A stretch of DNA of 64,000 bases, from NCBI GenBank assembly GCA_947652605.1, contig OX393583.1, forward strand, positions 10,953,222 to 11,017,221. Direction: 5' to 3'. Every line of letters starts with the position of its first letter. Positions within the stretch are counted from its first letter, which is position 1. The DNA comes from Elmis aenea. Lineage: Eukaryota > Arthropoda > Insecta > Coleoptera > Elmidae. Shown piece by piece: positions 10,116-19,877 of this stretch. The translations under genes and the position numbers were made by a program. The notes below the pieces were generated by a model. The model saw only the letters and a list, made by a program, of their open reading frames with translations. It was not told the origin of the DNA and did not search any database.

Positions 10116-12132
10116 CAGGGTGTCCCAATTATACACCGCCAAAAAGTAGGTGCATATTCCTGAGTGAAAATGATGACCATTTGTCAAATATTTTGTTATC
10201 CGAAAACAGGGTTGAGCAGATTTAAATCAATTGATTTAAATCACGATTTAAATCATGATTTAAATCAAGTGATTTTTTTTAAAAAAATCATTGATTTAAA
10301 TCAAGTGATTTTTTAAGAAAAAATTTCAATTTAAATCACAGATTATATGAGTAGATACAATATAATATTTATAATAAAACAAAATTGTATTACTATTAGT
10401 AATTAAATACACGAAATGGTAAATAAACCATATCAATTTGCTCTTGTAAAGTAATATTCATTGTGGAAATGCAATCATTCAAAAAATAAATGACAAGTTT
10501 TTGACGTTAGCGAAGTGAACAGTCAGTTTTTTCAATTTCCACGGCACTCTATTGCTTCAATAACGATTTGAAGAAAAATGTCGAATATCTCGAAAAGTAT
10601 GAGTTTTGGGTATAGGACATACTTAACAAAATATGAAGCTCTTTTAAAGACGAATTCGATGACATAAAAAAAACAGGGGTTCGCATTTGAAAAAATCGAG
10701 TTACGAGCTTTTGAAAATCATGAAAGTTACCACCTATTTATAAACACTCCTGTATGTGTGATTCAAATTTTTTCATATCGAGCGAACAGAGAAATGTTTT
10801 CTGCATGTCCATACCAAATTAAAACTCTGTACTTCAAAATAACTTCAGGAGATGTTTTTAAATAAAGACTTAAAACTTTGAAATATTTAGAAAATAATTT
10901 TTTTTTACAACGCCGTTTAAAAACCTTAGGTATTTTATATTGATGCAATTTAAAATTAAGGCGGTCAAAAATATTAAACAAAAAAACAAAAATTACTATT
11001 AGTTCCAGAAAGGTGACTCACCCTGTAGGTATATTTGAAAATATTTTTATTGTGTTGTTTAGAAAAAACTGTATAAAATAGTATTTGATTCAACATATCT
11101 CAAGCCGTTTAGCCACAATCGACCGATCCCGCACTAATGACTCACCCTGTATATAATTAATTAAACCTCACCATTTAGCACTGATTTTTTCAAAATTCTT
11201 AATCATTATATTTAATTTTTCATTTTTATATTAGCACAAAACAGAAATAGCATGTGAATATGTCACTATATTCGATAATATGGTACATTTGATTTAAACC
11301 AAAAAAATCTGATTTAAATAAAAAAAATCTGATTTAAATCAAAAAAATCTGATTTAAATCAAATAAATCGATTTTTTTGATTTTAAAAAAAAATCATGAT
11401 TTTTATCCACCCTGTCCGAAAATGCTTCCTTTCAAAGTTAGAGACCTCCAAAGTTGCAAAAAAAAAAGCAAAAAATCGAATACGTCCTAGCGGTTTAAGC
11501 TAGAGCTATCAAACTTGGCCGAAATGTTTAGGTGTTTCCCATTGACTTTGTGGGATAATTAGAAAGAAAACACGTATGTAATTGGAAGTATGATTTACAG
11601 TCAGGTCATCCGCCTAATTATGAAAAAGCCTTAAGTCAAGCATTGTCATAGCCAACTAAGTTAAGTAAAAAAAATATTTGAGGTGTATAAACAGAGTTTG
11701 TCGATTCATCTTCAGAGCTATTTTTCTCGAAAACTGCTACGTTTACAGCAAAAAACAAAGAGGGACGAATTTTTTCCTCTTAAGTCGTACTTTCTTATGG
11801 ACGAATGACATTTTCAATTTTATTCCAGAGAAAAAATATCTGAAGATGGTAAGCGGATGACCTGGCTATAAATCATGCTTCCAATTACGTGTTTTTTTTC
11901 TAATTATCCCACAAAGTCAATGGGAAACACCTAAACATTTCGTCCAAGTTTGATAGCTCTAGCTTAAACGGCTAGGACGTAATCGATTTTTTGTTTTTTT
12001 TTTCTTGCAACTTTGGAGGTCTCTAACTTTGAAAGGAAGCATTTTCGGATAACAAAATATTTGACAAATGGTCATCATTTTCACTCAGGAATATGCACCT
12101 ACTTTTTGGCGGTGTATAATTGGGACACCCTG
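10116..12132. mobile_element. CAGGGTGTCCCAATTATACACC palindromic element (mariner-type), split by a hAT
   Basis: The ends CAGGGTGTCCCAATTATACA and its exact inverse (ending 12132) are flanked by TA. Arms of about 390 bases are inverses of each other: for instance AGGTGCATATTCCTGAGTGA at 10150 against its inverse at 12090, and GACTTTGTGGGATAATTAGA at 11544 against its inverse near 11910. Removing the 1208-bp hAT and one duplication leaves about 800 bp, almost wholly palindromic. No coding frame. Confidence 0.88.
10207..11414 (+). mobile_element. hAT element with GATTTAAATC subterminal arrays
   Basis: Ends CAGGGTTGAGCAG and ATCCACCCTG, flanked by an exact 8-bp duplication TCCGAAAA (10199-10206 and 11415-11422). 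Both subterminal zones consist of repeated palindromes GATTTAAATC (about 10217-10335 and 11290-11400). The interior carries a CAGGGTGAGTC-type repeat (about 10750-11155). The same composite interior occurs in the copy at 22274-23512, so that insertion predates the spread of this element. No transposase frame; the likely source family is the element at 54404-56281, which shares the ends. Confidence 0.93.
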
Positions 12133-12134
12133 TA

Positions 12135-12798
12135 GATTCTGTTTCATTGAATTCAAATCCATAATCATACGCAACCTTGTTTTTAAATTGAGAAATACTA
12201 TTAATACGGTAATCTTTTGCAAAACAATTAAGATTACTCGCAATAAAAAGCGCTTATCTTGCCCGATACACCTACACCGAGCGTTCAGTCGATAGCGGGT
12301 CAATAAAATTGATATACTAAATTTTGCATCCATTGTTGGCTGCAGTGGTATGGTCATTTTATTGCAGAACAGTCACGATCTGATACGCACCATTTGCGCT
12401 ACAATGCGTAAATCCAATGTTAGTGCCTTTGATGTCCGACTGAGCCAATGCCGCTTTATTATCCATCGCATTTTACAATGAAATGTAACATAACTGAACA
12501 AACGACAATAAACCATTAAATTTTCGTGTAGGAATTCGTAAACAGATCTTACATTAACGGAACCACTGTTTGTTACAAGAACCCTGGAAATTTTACAGAC
12601 ACCTACGCCAAAACTTAATTATGTAAAAATGGTTAAAATTAAGTATGTCAACTCGAAATTATCAAAAACTTGATTTAAAAGTCTTGGAATTGGTGGTCTT
12701 TTGCAGTTTATTGGATGTTGTGTTTGATTGGTAAATTTTTGAACTGAAGAAGAAATATTTGCTACATTATTTTAATAAAAACTGCAATTTTATACAGG
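12135..12798. other. TE-free island in the Pax intron
   Basis: No inverted ends and no transposase similarity. The part 12230-12480 is visibly richer in G+C and in mixed-sequence words (CGCTTATCTTGCCCGATACA, GCCAATGCCGCTTTATTATC) than its surroundings. Candidate conserved non-coding DNA of the Pax gene, by inference only. Confidence 0.35.
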
Positions 12799-13309
12799 GA
12801 GTGGCGGATCAAGGGGGGGAAAATGGGGTGGTAACCCCTTTTCCCCTAAGATTAAGATATTTAAAAACTTAAGTTTTACAAATATGTTATTTCCTGCGTT
12901 CCCGCCTTAGTTTATAACAATGTCTAGTGAAGATACAACTGAATTCAATGGTCACTTATTTAAGTAAAGTATTTGAAAACGACGATCTAATAAAATTAAA
13001 GGTTGAATCTGAAATCGATTTTTGGACATTAGAATAGCAAAAGAAATTTTAGTTAAACGAAAATGTACCTGACAGTGCTTTTGAAACATATAAAAAATGT
13101 AACGCCGAAATATACCCCACTTTAAAAATCGTTTTGCAAATTTTATGCACTCTTCCTGTTAGCACATGATACAATAACTACAAGGTAAGATATTGCGCAG
13201 CTACCCGGGCACCGCTGACGTCACTCCGAGAGTTAAACGCACGTTTTAGTTAAGCGTGGTAGTTGTTTATAGTGTTCTGAGGTGTTTATACACATTTTCG
13301 AGTGAAAAA

Positions 13310-13583
13310 ATGCGTTGTGCCATATTTAATTGCAATTCTGACAACCAGTCAGTACATTTGTCGGGCAATATTCGGTTTTTTTTCATTCCCGAAAGACCCG
13401 GTGATTAGAAAGTTGTGGTTGGTGTCGTGCTGTCGATCAGACAAAATGAACATTGAAAACTTCAGAATATGTTCGAGACACTTTTTCGAAGAGGATTATC
13501 AAAGAAATTTGCAATATGAACTATTAAATTATTTGCCTAAGAAGGGTAAAAAGTTACTGCATTTTAAATTATGTACGAATTGA
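13310..13583 (+). pseudogene. THAP zinc-finger (P-element transposase N-terminus), frameshifted
   Basis: Starts ATG at 13310: MRCAIFNCNSDNQ..IRFFF. It shifts frame within the run of eight T at about 13376-13383, then reads SFPKDPVIRKLWLVSCCRSD, ..NFRICSRHFFEEDY and LLNYLPKKGKK. This is a complete THAP finger: C-X4-C near the start, the FP.D...R..W motif, and C-X2-H in ICSRHF. THAP fingers bind DNA in P-element transposases and their domesticated relatives. Immediately downstream the sequence GGGTAAAAAG and an AG after a long T run may be an old intron. Broken by the single frameshift; the rest of the transposase is lost. Confidence 0.8.
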
Positions 13584-13610
13584 TTTTATTTTTTTTTTGA
13601 AGGTAAAAAG

Positions 13611-13886
13611 TTAAAAGTAATCGTCCAAAAGTTGCATTAATGATTCAAAACTTTTATTTTCCGCTATTTCAGGCACACATAAGTCTGATAATAGTTTAAA
13701 CGCGAATTCGTTTAGACTATGGAGTAATAGGGCTCGACGTTTATCGTCTTTGGTTATATTGTTTATGTTAAAAAATTGCTTTAATTGCCTCTTATGCACT
13801 TCCCATGAATTAATCTTTGGGTCAAATTCTTTTAGAGTCCCGATGATTTGTCCTTGTGTTGCCACGACATCGCCTTCGTTCGGCAT
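13611..13886 (-). pseudogene. Ty3/gypsy gag fragment
   Basis: Minus-strand frame of 91 residues: GTLKEFDPKINSWEVHKRQL, QFFNINNI, KRRALLLHSL, FKLLSDLC, then LMQLLDDYF and a stop. This is the N-terminal Gag of insect Ty3/gypsy retrotransposons (F.....W..Y..RL..FF..N.I....K...LL...G...Y.LL..L). It begins about 90 bases downstream of the LTR/primer-binding site and ends where the element is truncated, before zinc knuckles, protease and polymerase. The fragment is in sense with the LTR at 13976-14144. Confidence 0.82.
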
Positions 13887-13975
13887 ATTTAACCGTTCTT
13901 CTTTTTCACTGCTTTTAATAATTCACAATTTTCCGCGATTAGCGATATTTAACAAACTTTTATCCTCGTCGCCAA

Positions 13976-14144
13976 TGTAGTGTTTTAAATCTATTAGTTA
14001 ATTTTCGTAATTAAATAATACACACATGTTAATATAACTGATGTTTATTAAACATATTAAAGGATCGACCTATTCTGGTCATTAACAAAACGGTACTGTC
14101 TCTAATCAATTATCCCCCACTAGCATACTTATCTACCTACTACA
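13976..14144 (-). repeat. Gypsy 5' LTR (169 bp) with primer-binding site
   Basis: Minus-strand sequence begins TGTAGTAGG (14144) and ends AACACTACA (13976), giving the perfect 5'-TGTAGT..ACTACA-3' LTR ends. An AATAAA signal lies inside (near 14050). One base inside follows TGGCGACGAGGAT (13974-13962), a TGG-starting tRNA primer-binding site of a form common in insect gypsy elements. Only this one LTR is seen; the element is 3'-truncated. Confidence 0.8.
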
Positions 14145-14948
14145 GTGTTTTAAAAAGAGATTCTAAAAAGCTTTTGGTGAACATAATCGAAACAAGGTAA
14201 ATTTTCAAGCAACTACATGTGTTGTAGCAATTTCAAAAAAGAGGATCTATTTAAAAATTAAATTTGATGTGTAATTGGGTACTGCCACAGTGGTGGAGTT
14301 AAATGTGAAGCTCATTTACTTTTAAGCCGCTATTTCGGAACAATTTATTGGTAAAAACTTTGTTGCTACTTAGATAAATAAATAGAAACCAGCAAATATG
14401 TAAACAACATGAAAATTACGCATAAAACCCTGGCCTAGTGTAGTTCAGAAAGCTTACAACCTACACATTGCATTTTCGTTGGATATTTAAAATTTCAAGT
14501 GTTAAATACAAATTTTAACGTTAAAATGTTATTAGTATATTATTAGGTAACATTTACAATGTAAATTTGACTTATTTTTACTCCTGTTGGTTAAAAAAAC
14601 AGACTTAAATTGTACAATACAAAGGTAATTCTGCACTTATACATGCGTTTTACTCTCTGCGTGACGTCACTGCGCGAACTGGTCTCGTTTACGTTCGTCA
14701 AGTATCATACCTTGTAGTTATTGTATCATGCTGTTAGCATTGCCTCAGCAGAGAGGAGTTTTTCAAAAATAAAAATTGAGTTGCAATAGTAACTTTTAAT
14801 CTTACAGGGCCAAAAAAAAGTTGGTACTCTTCTTCATTCACGAGGGACTATTTGAAAAGTAAGAAGTTTCATGTGTTAAGGAGTAAACATTTCAGATAAG
14901 AGAGAATAACAACCATTTTAAACAAAAACTATAACAAGAATCAAAAAG

Positions 14949-15172
14949 CAACATTATACAGAACTGTTACAAAACCTACATATGCATGTGAAACGCGGAC
15001 ACTCAACAAAGGGAGGTGGAAAAAATGCTGCGCAAGATATATGGAGGAGTAAAAATAGATATTCTGGCGAATGAGGAAGAAGAGCCAATAAGAGTGTTAT
15101 GAGAACATACAGCGCACCAACTATTACTAAAATAGTAAGATCACGGAGCATACGCGGGCTAGGACATTACTT
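14949..15172 (+). pseudogene. LINE 3' fragment (post-RT region)
   Basis: Plus strand reads YRTVTKPTYACETRTLNK, then after frame changes MLRKIYGGVKIDI, ..LRTYSAPTITKIVRSRS and IRGLGH. This is the tail following the reverse transcriptase in insect LINEs (TYGCE.WTL, LRKIYGP, R.RW.GH). A short, multiply frameshifted piece without RT core. Confidence 0.7.
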
Positions 15173-16054
15173 GGAAATAACGTTTAGTTGTTTATTCATT
15201 GTAAACATCACTTGTTTACGAAATCATGGCAAACTTTGATAACGGAATGTTTACAAAATAAGCCATATCTCGGTTACTTTTTATAACAAATATATAAAAC
15301 TATATATTTTTGAAAAGCTAAAAAAATTCTCTCTCATATCAAGTCATGGCCAACTATTTATATTTACAGAAATATAAGTTTACTTCACATCTCGAAAGTC
15401 ACGATCGTTAATAGAATTTAATTTTGTTTTTAAATCAGGCCTAAGGATCTTCATATAAAACCTTCATAACATTTTATTCCATTTTAATAAATAAAGAAGT
15501 TATAGCACATTTTCAAAAAAGATGAAATTTCATTTTTCGTCTGTTGTGTCCAAATGGAAAGCGATATAAAAAATTTAGTTACACAGACGTTTTTTTCTCA
15601 AAACAATAGCCCAAGTGACCCATATCAGATTTTCGCTAGCTATTATGGTAACCGAGATACCCCGTAAAACATTCGAAGTTGGTTCACCCTGTACCGGATT
15701 GCAGAAAATTTTCCGAAAAATTGTTCCTCGAATGAAAAGTTCCTTGAAAGCTTAGTTGCTCGAATAACGATTGCTCGGAAAGAAAACTGCTCGAAATAAT
15801 GATATAAGTTACTTAAACTGAACATAAGATAACAACAGAATCAGCAGTTATTTAGTATGTAATATTTTTAAATATTTATAGTGTTCATCTTAACAACAAA
15901 TTAAAACTTTCGTAACTTGTACCACATGAGTTTTAAAAAGTTTTACACTGTTTTTTTTTTTTGTTTTCTCAACCTACTATGTTTATCTTAAAAAACTAAC
16001 TAAAAAACCTTTGTAACTTGCGCATTATTGAAAATAACTTCATCAACCTTTATA
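15173..16054. other. Repeat-like non-coding DNA
   Basis: Includes a CAGGGTG-type end on the minus strand (TTCACCCTGTACC near 15683) and, at 15700-15800, several TTGCTCGAA/TTCCTCGAA words. Similar words (TTATTCGAGCAAATAGCC) lie at 16880, beyond the next element, suggesting an outer repeat split by it. No gene seen. Confidence 0.4.
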
Positions 16055-16056
16055 TA

Positions 16057-16678
16057 CAGGATTTGTATAAATTGGCGGAAGCGCTACACGTGGCGATGTT
16101 CTTCGTAAAATTCCAAGTCGAAAATCTTGATACAAAAATGTTGTACCATGCTTCCTATGGCCTCAGGAACCATTTAAAGTAAAAAAATGGCAACGTTGCA
16201 TACATTGATTTGCGTTTGGACATTTTTTTATCAGCAATTTTTACTTAGGTATTTACAATTTTTGTTCGAACTGAAAGCCTTCAGTTCGTAAACAGAGCTA
16301 CAAACTTTTGGGTATCGTAAAACACAAACTAGAAATAATTACGAGAAAAACAGAGATGACAGCTAATGACAATGTTGCCATATGTATTATTTTCATTCAA
16401 ATCAGTGATTTACATATTTTCAACACCAATTTTTGAAAGGAAGAACACAATATCTAGGAAAAAATACTATTCGAAATCTATTTTTATTCCAAATTGCAGC
16501 TTTTTCATTTGCAAGTATTGAATAATAACGCTTATTAAAGGACTAAATGTCAAAACTTTGAGGACTTCTTGCAGACACAGCAAGCATGGTACAACATTTT
16601 CGTATTAAGATTTTCGACTTAGAATTTTACGAAGAACATCGCCACGTGTAGCGCTTCCGCCAATTTTTACACACCCTG
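16057..16678. mobile_element. 622-bp TA-flanked MITE, family with 41192-41816
   Basis: Left end CAGGATTTGTATAAATTGG and right end CCAATTTTTACACACCCTG, with the shared inverted segment GCGGAAGCGCTACACGTGGC. TA on both sides. The copy at 41192-41816 has the same length and ends but lies in the opposite orientation. No coding frame. Confidence 0.9.
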
Positions 16679-16888
16679 TATTTGAAATGAGAAAAAAATA
16701 AGGAATTTAATAGGTTATAGCTAACTAAAGCTGCCATTTAAAAAAAGGTAACTTTGTGTCATACATTTTTAAACAAATGTAAACAACTTTTCTAGTTCAT
16801 TTAATTATTTTGTATTTATATAAATTTAGTAAATATTTTATTATTTCATTATTTTAAGCAATTTTCTTTTCGAGAAATTGTTATTCGA

Positions 16889-16998
16889 GCAAATAGCCAA
16901 TTAATCGTACCTACTGTGGATGCAAATAGCCAATTATTCGTACCTACTGTAGGTGCAAATAGCCAATTATTCGTACCTACTGTAGGTGCAAATAGCCA
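16889..16998 (+). repeat. 33-bp tandem repeat, 3.3 copies
   Basis: Units begin at 16889, 16922 and 16955 with a partial at 16988. Each starts GCAAATAGCCAATTA and ends CGTACCTACTGTAGGT. Units 2 and 3 are identical, unit 1 differs at a few bases. Confidence 0.95.
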
Positions 16999-17892
16999 CA
17001 ACCATAATTAAAATCTTTAATATACAAGAACTTCCCAATAAATACTTTGAACATAGTGTCAGATTATAATTGTTTTGTACAAGACACCATTAAAATTTAA
17101 GTTAAGTATTTTTTTTTATAACGGCTTTTTTCATAGTCCCTTAATTTAGGTGGATTCGGTAAATTGATCAAAATTTTAAATTTCAGCAGACTATTTGTCA
17201 TATCATCCTAATGTTATGGCAAATTGCACCGGCCTACACTATGGGACACCTGCCACAGCCAATTTTCAACAAACTGAAACTGCTGACGTGTTGAAATATC
17301 CTTCAATTAGGAAGTGCAAAAGAGCGGAAACCACATTTATGTAACAAAACATCGTAATTTATTATTTTTACATCAGTTCGGCGCTGCAAACTTATACAAC
17401 TGCAGTTTTTTGTCTTTTTAACAACACTCCCAAAAAAGCAAGCAAATATGCCTAAAAAGTAATATGATCATGTTATTCCTATAATATAACAAGTTAATAA
17501 ATATAATTTTAATCTGTAAGATAAAATCAAATTTAGTCGCCACTACCCGCAGAAGTAACATCAACTTTCTTATTTTAAATACGAGCTGTAGTTGGCTGTG
17601 ACACCGTTCAAAAGAATTTAATTGATGTTTGGATTATTAGGTTTATATTCAATAATAAGTAAGTTATTACAATATTTTTATAATTATAAAGTTTTATTTA
17701 ATTTTTAATCATTATGTCCATTGTAGGTACCGCTAGGTATATGACTAAATTATTAAATTAAATCAAAGTTACTATTGAAAAATAACACAAAACAACACAT
17801 AAATAAACTAGCTGAACTTAATTAAACACAAAAAACTAAATTAATTGAAGATATTTTTTACATTTCATAATAATTTGTTTTTATAGTTACTA
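16999..17892. other. A+T-rich intronic DNA
   Basis: No frames, inverted ends or transposase similarity recognised. The words GCCACAGCCAA (17251) and TTGGCTGTGACACC (17594) point toward each other and may be the ends of an unidentified repeat. Confidence 0.35.
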
Positions 17893-17895
17893 TTA

Positions 17896-18035
17896 TGGTG
17901 CCTGTCCACGTGAGAGTAAACTACTCTCGATAGTAGCGTCGCCAAGGATACAGCCCCTGAGAGTAACTCGCGATTGGCTGTATCCTTGGCGACGCTGCTA
18001 TCGAGAGTTGTTAACTCTCACGTGGAAAGGCACCA
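17896..18035. mobile_element. 140-bp palindromic MITE with TTA duplication (Harbinger-type)
   Basis: TGGTGCCTGTCCACGTGAGAG at the left and its inverse ending GGCACCA at the right; arms of about 60 bases (including GTCGCCAAGGATACAGCC) are nearly perfect inverses. TTA directly flanks both ends (17893-17895 and 18036-18038), the 3-bp target type of PIF/Harbinger elements. No coding capacity. Confidence 0.85.
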
Positions 18036-18038
18036 TTA

Positions 18039-19633
18039 GGGGAGACCGGGAATAAAATTATAATTTTTTTGTTTTTATTTAATTTCTCATAGTGTATAAC
18101 AATTTTTTTTACATCCAAATTGTTTTAATGATAGATTGGCCATTTGTCTTCGTTCCAAGATTTTTATTTTATATATTTCTTAAAAATTTTACTTCCAACC
18201 TCAAAGTTGGGGCTAAAAGTAACAATGATCAGGTAAGTTGTAACTGCAAAATAATTTACACAGCTCATAATCAGTGGGTAAAAATTAGGGATTCTGTCCC
18301 GGGAATTTCCCGAAACATAAGTCCCGGGAATTCCCGGGACTTTCTTAGTCTCGAGTCCCGGGACATTTAGTTCGAGACTCGAGACGAGACTAAATGTTAC
18401 AGAACACTAAAATTAACTTTTTATCCCTCTAATTTTGAAACAAATTTTACTGCCACGAGTTTAGCAAAAATATTTTGTTTCCTAATTTTTTATGTTTATA
18501 GTTTATACCTACTAACAATCAGTATTTACTTAATTTAGTTTAAATTTTTTGCCTGCCATATTTAATTATTTATATTTATATCTTGTCTGCTTTAAAGCTA
18601 AAGGATAATTGTTAAGTTTATTAGTAAAAATATATTTTACTTATACTTGTTATGTTTTAAAGTTTAATTAAAATTGTTAGGTTTATTTAAAATAGGCATT
18701 TACTTGGAAATATATACTTTATTTACTGTAGAATGTAGACTTAATTAAAAATAATAATACTACTCCTACTACTATACTTTATTTATAAAATAAATGCTTC
18801 AAAAACTAAATCCGTGAATTTGGTTTAATTAAAAAAAAAAAATCTGTTTACTGTCACGACCGATTCACGAACACGATACGTGCAAAGAAGCAATTTTAAA
18901 TATGTAGCGGGTGCTTTCAGAAACAATGTCACTGTCAAGAAAACTTATTTTTTACAGTGAAAATAACCGATGAATTTTGAGTACATGAACATATAATTTT
19001 TCTTGCACGTTATAAAATCTTCCGTCATTTTTGACGGGTTAAACCACTATTTTTTAGTATGTAAATAAAATTCGCAAAAGTCTCGAAGTCCCGGGAATTC
19101 CCGGGACTTTGATAAAAAAAGTCTCGAGTCCCGGGACTTCAAAAATGGTCGAGACTCAGAATCCCTAGTAAAAATGTATTCTTCAACAAAATTAATATTC
19201 GATTCCAAAATAAACATAAGCAAGATGAAAAAATAAAAAAAATCTTTGCTACAATACAAAATGATAAGCGAATATTATCAATATTCAAAAATGTGAAACA
19301 AAAAGATACAACAAATTAATTCGATTAGTTTATGTTCTCATCTACATAGAAAAGCACCAATTATGTGCTAAGAGTAGACATTTGCAAGTGAAAACATTAA
19401 TTGGAGGTGGTTGTGACGTTGTAACACTGTTACTTTTGACCCCAAGTGTACACAAAACCAATTGGAGGGAATCCACAATAAACCACGATTCCAACGTCAA
19501 ATTGTATTGCACCCACCAATAGCAAACAAAAACATAGTAATCTAGGTACTTCTTCGTTCCTCTTTTAGAGATCGCCCAAACGTCACTCGACCGGTGACAC
19601 AACGCATTAACTTATAGGCGGAAAATAGTGACC
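18039..19633 (+). mobile_element. GGAGAGACCGGGGATAAAAG element (pogo-type?), copy A
   Basis: The left end GGGGAGACCGGGAATAAAA follows TA. The interior matches copies B (40048-40958) and C (42171-43479): AACGTTGGGGCTAAAAGTAA-like and TTACTTTTGACCCCAAGTGT blocks, and AACATTAATTGGGGTTGGTT-like blocks. The right terminus is missing: similarity stops at about 19633, 50 bases from the donor of Pax exon A. A hAT MITE (18286-19167) is inserted in it; copies B and C show the empty site. Superfamily assignment to pogo is an inference from TA duplication and repeated subterminal motifs. Confidence 0.8.
18286..19167 (+). mobile_element. hAT MITE with CCCGGGA arrays, subfamily 2
   Basis: Terminal repeat TAGGGATTCTG / CAGAATCCCTA with exact 8-bp duplication GTAAAAAT (18278-18285 and 19168-19175). 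Subterminal zones hold GTCCCGGGAATTCCCGGGAC and GTCTCGAGTCCCGGGAC units. It is 882 bp; the ends are almost identical to 37656-38444. It differs from the TAGGGTTTCT subfamily (4336, 35530). Confidence 0.95.
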
Positions 19634-19683
19634 CCCCACAAGTTTTCTTATACCTGATACGCTTAAAAAACAGTTTTACTTAC

Positions 19684-19856
19684 TTGATATCGATTTAATA
19701 TTTTGCTGACACAGCCATGTGACACCCTGAGCTGTCTTGATATGACGCAGGGTCGGACTCCGGCAGCGGCCATTTCTACAATTTTAAGTCTAATATGATT
19801 AGGAAGCGGCCTCCCGTTAATAAATACTCCTCCGAGTTGATTCACTCGACCCTGAC
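19684..19856 (-). CDS. Pax3/7-type gene, exon A: first half of the paired domain
   Basis: Minus-strand exon of 173 bases between acceptor TTTCAG (19857-19862) and donor CAA|GTAAGT (below 19684). It opens with two bases completing a Gly codon, then reads [57 protein letters not shown]. This is the N-terminal beta-turn and the PAI helix-turn-helix of a paired domain, with every residue expected for the insect paired/gooseberry group. A phase-1 intron just before GQGRVNQ and a phase-0 exit after NRYQ are both plausible for Pax genes. An in-frame ATG lies 25 bases upstream, but it sits in the intron ahead of the branch-like CTAAT and the acceptor and is not the start. The upstream exon with the true start was not found between here and 64000. 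Confidence 0.95.
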
Positions 19857-19877
19857 CTGAAACATTTATATTAGTTG

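Larger units (their letters stand above)
13165..14730 (+). mobile_element. P-element-like transposon relic
   Basis: The ends CATGATACAATAACTACAAGG and the exact inverse ending at 14730 resemble the P-element terminus of Drosophila (CATGATGAAATAAC..). Inverse similarity continues as GTGACGTCA blocks near 13211 and 14661. The flanks are a direct repeat CTGTTAGCA (13156-13164 and 14731-14739); P elements normally make 8 bp, so the ninth base may be chance. Inside are a THAP-domain frame and an inserted gypsy LTR-gag fragment. The transposase body is missing. The identification rests on TIR, THAP domain and duplication together. Confidence 0.75.
12799..14790 (+). pseudogene. hAT transposase C-terminus, interrupted by a P-like element
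   Basis: A GAGTGGCGGATC end at 12799 resembles hAT termini. The C-terminal coding part reads ENVPDSAFETYKKCNAEIYP and LKIVLQILCTLPVS up to 13164, then continues after 14739 as IASAERSFSKIKIELQ before a stop near 14788. Joined, the wording LPVSIASAERSFSKIK is the classic hAT dimerisation motif. The interruption is an insertion with its own 8-9-bp duplication. Upstream the frame is broken by a stop (DFWTLE-stop). The 3' terminus of the element was not located. Confidence 0.78.
6593..19683 (-). other. 13.1-kb Pax intron filled with nested transposons
   Basis: It runs from the exon A donor CAA|GTAAGT to the exon B acceptor TTTCAG|GAA on the minus strand. Most of it is assigned below to hAT, mariner-type, P-like, gypsy, Harbinger-type and pogo-like sequence. 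The main parts without TE signals are 6593-6854, 9347-10113 and 12135-12798. Confidence 0.85.
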
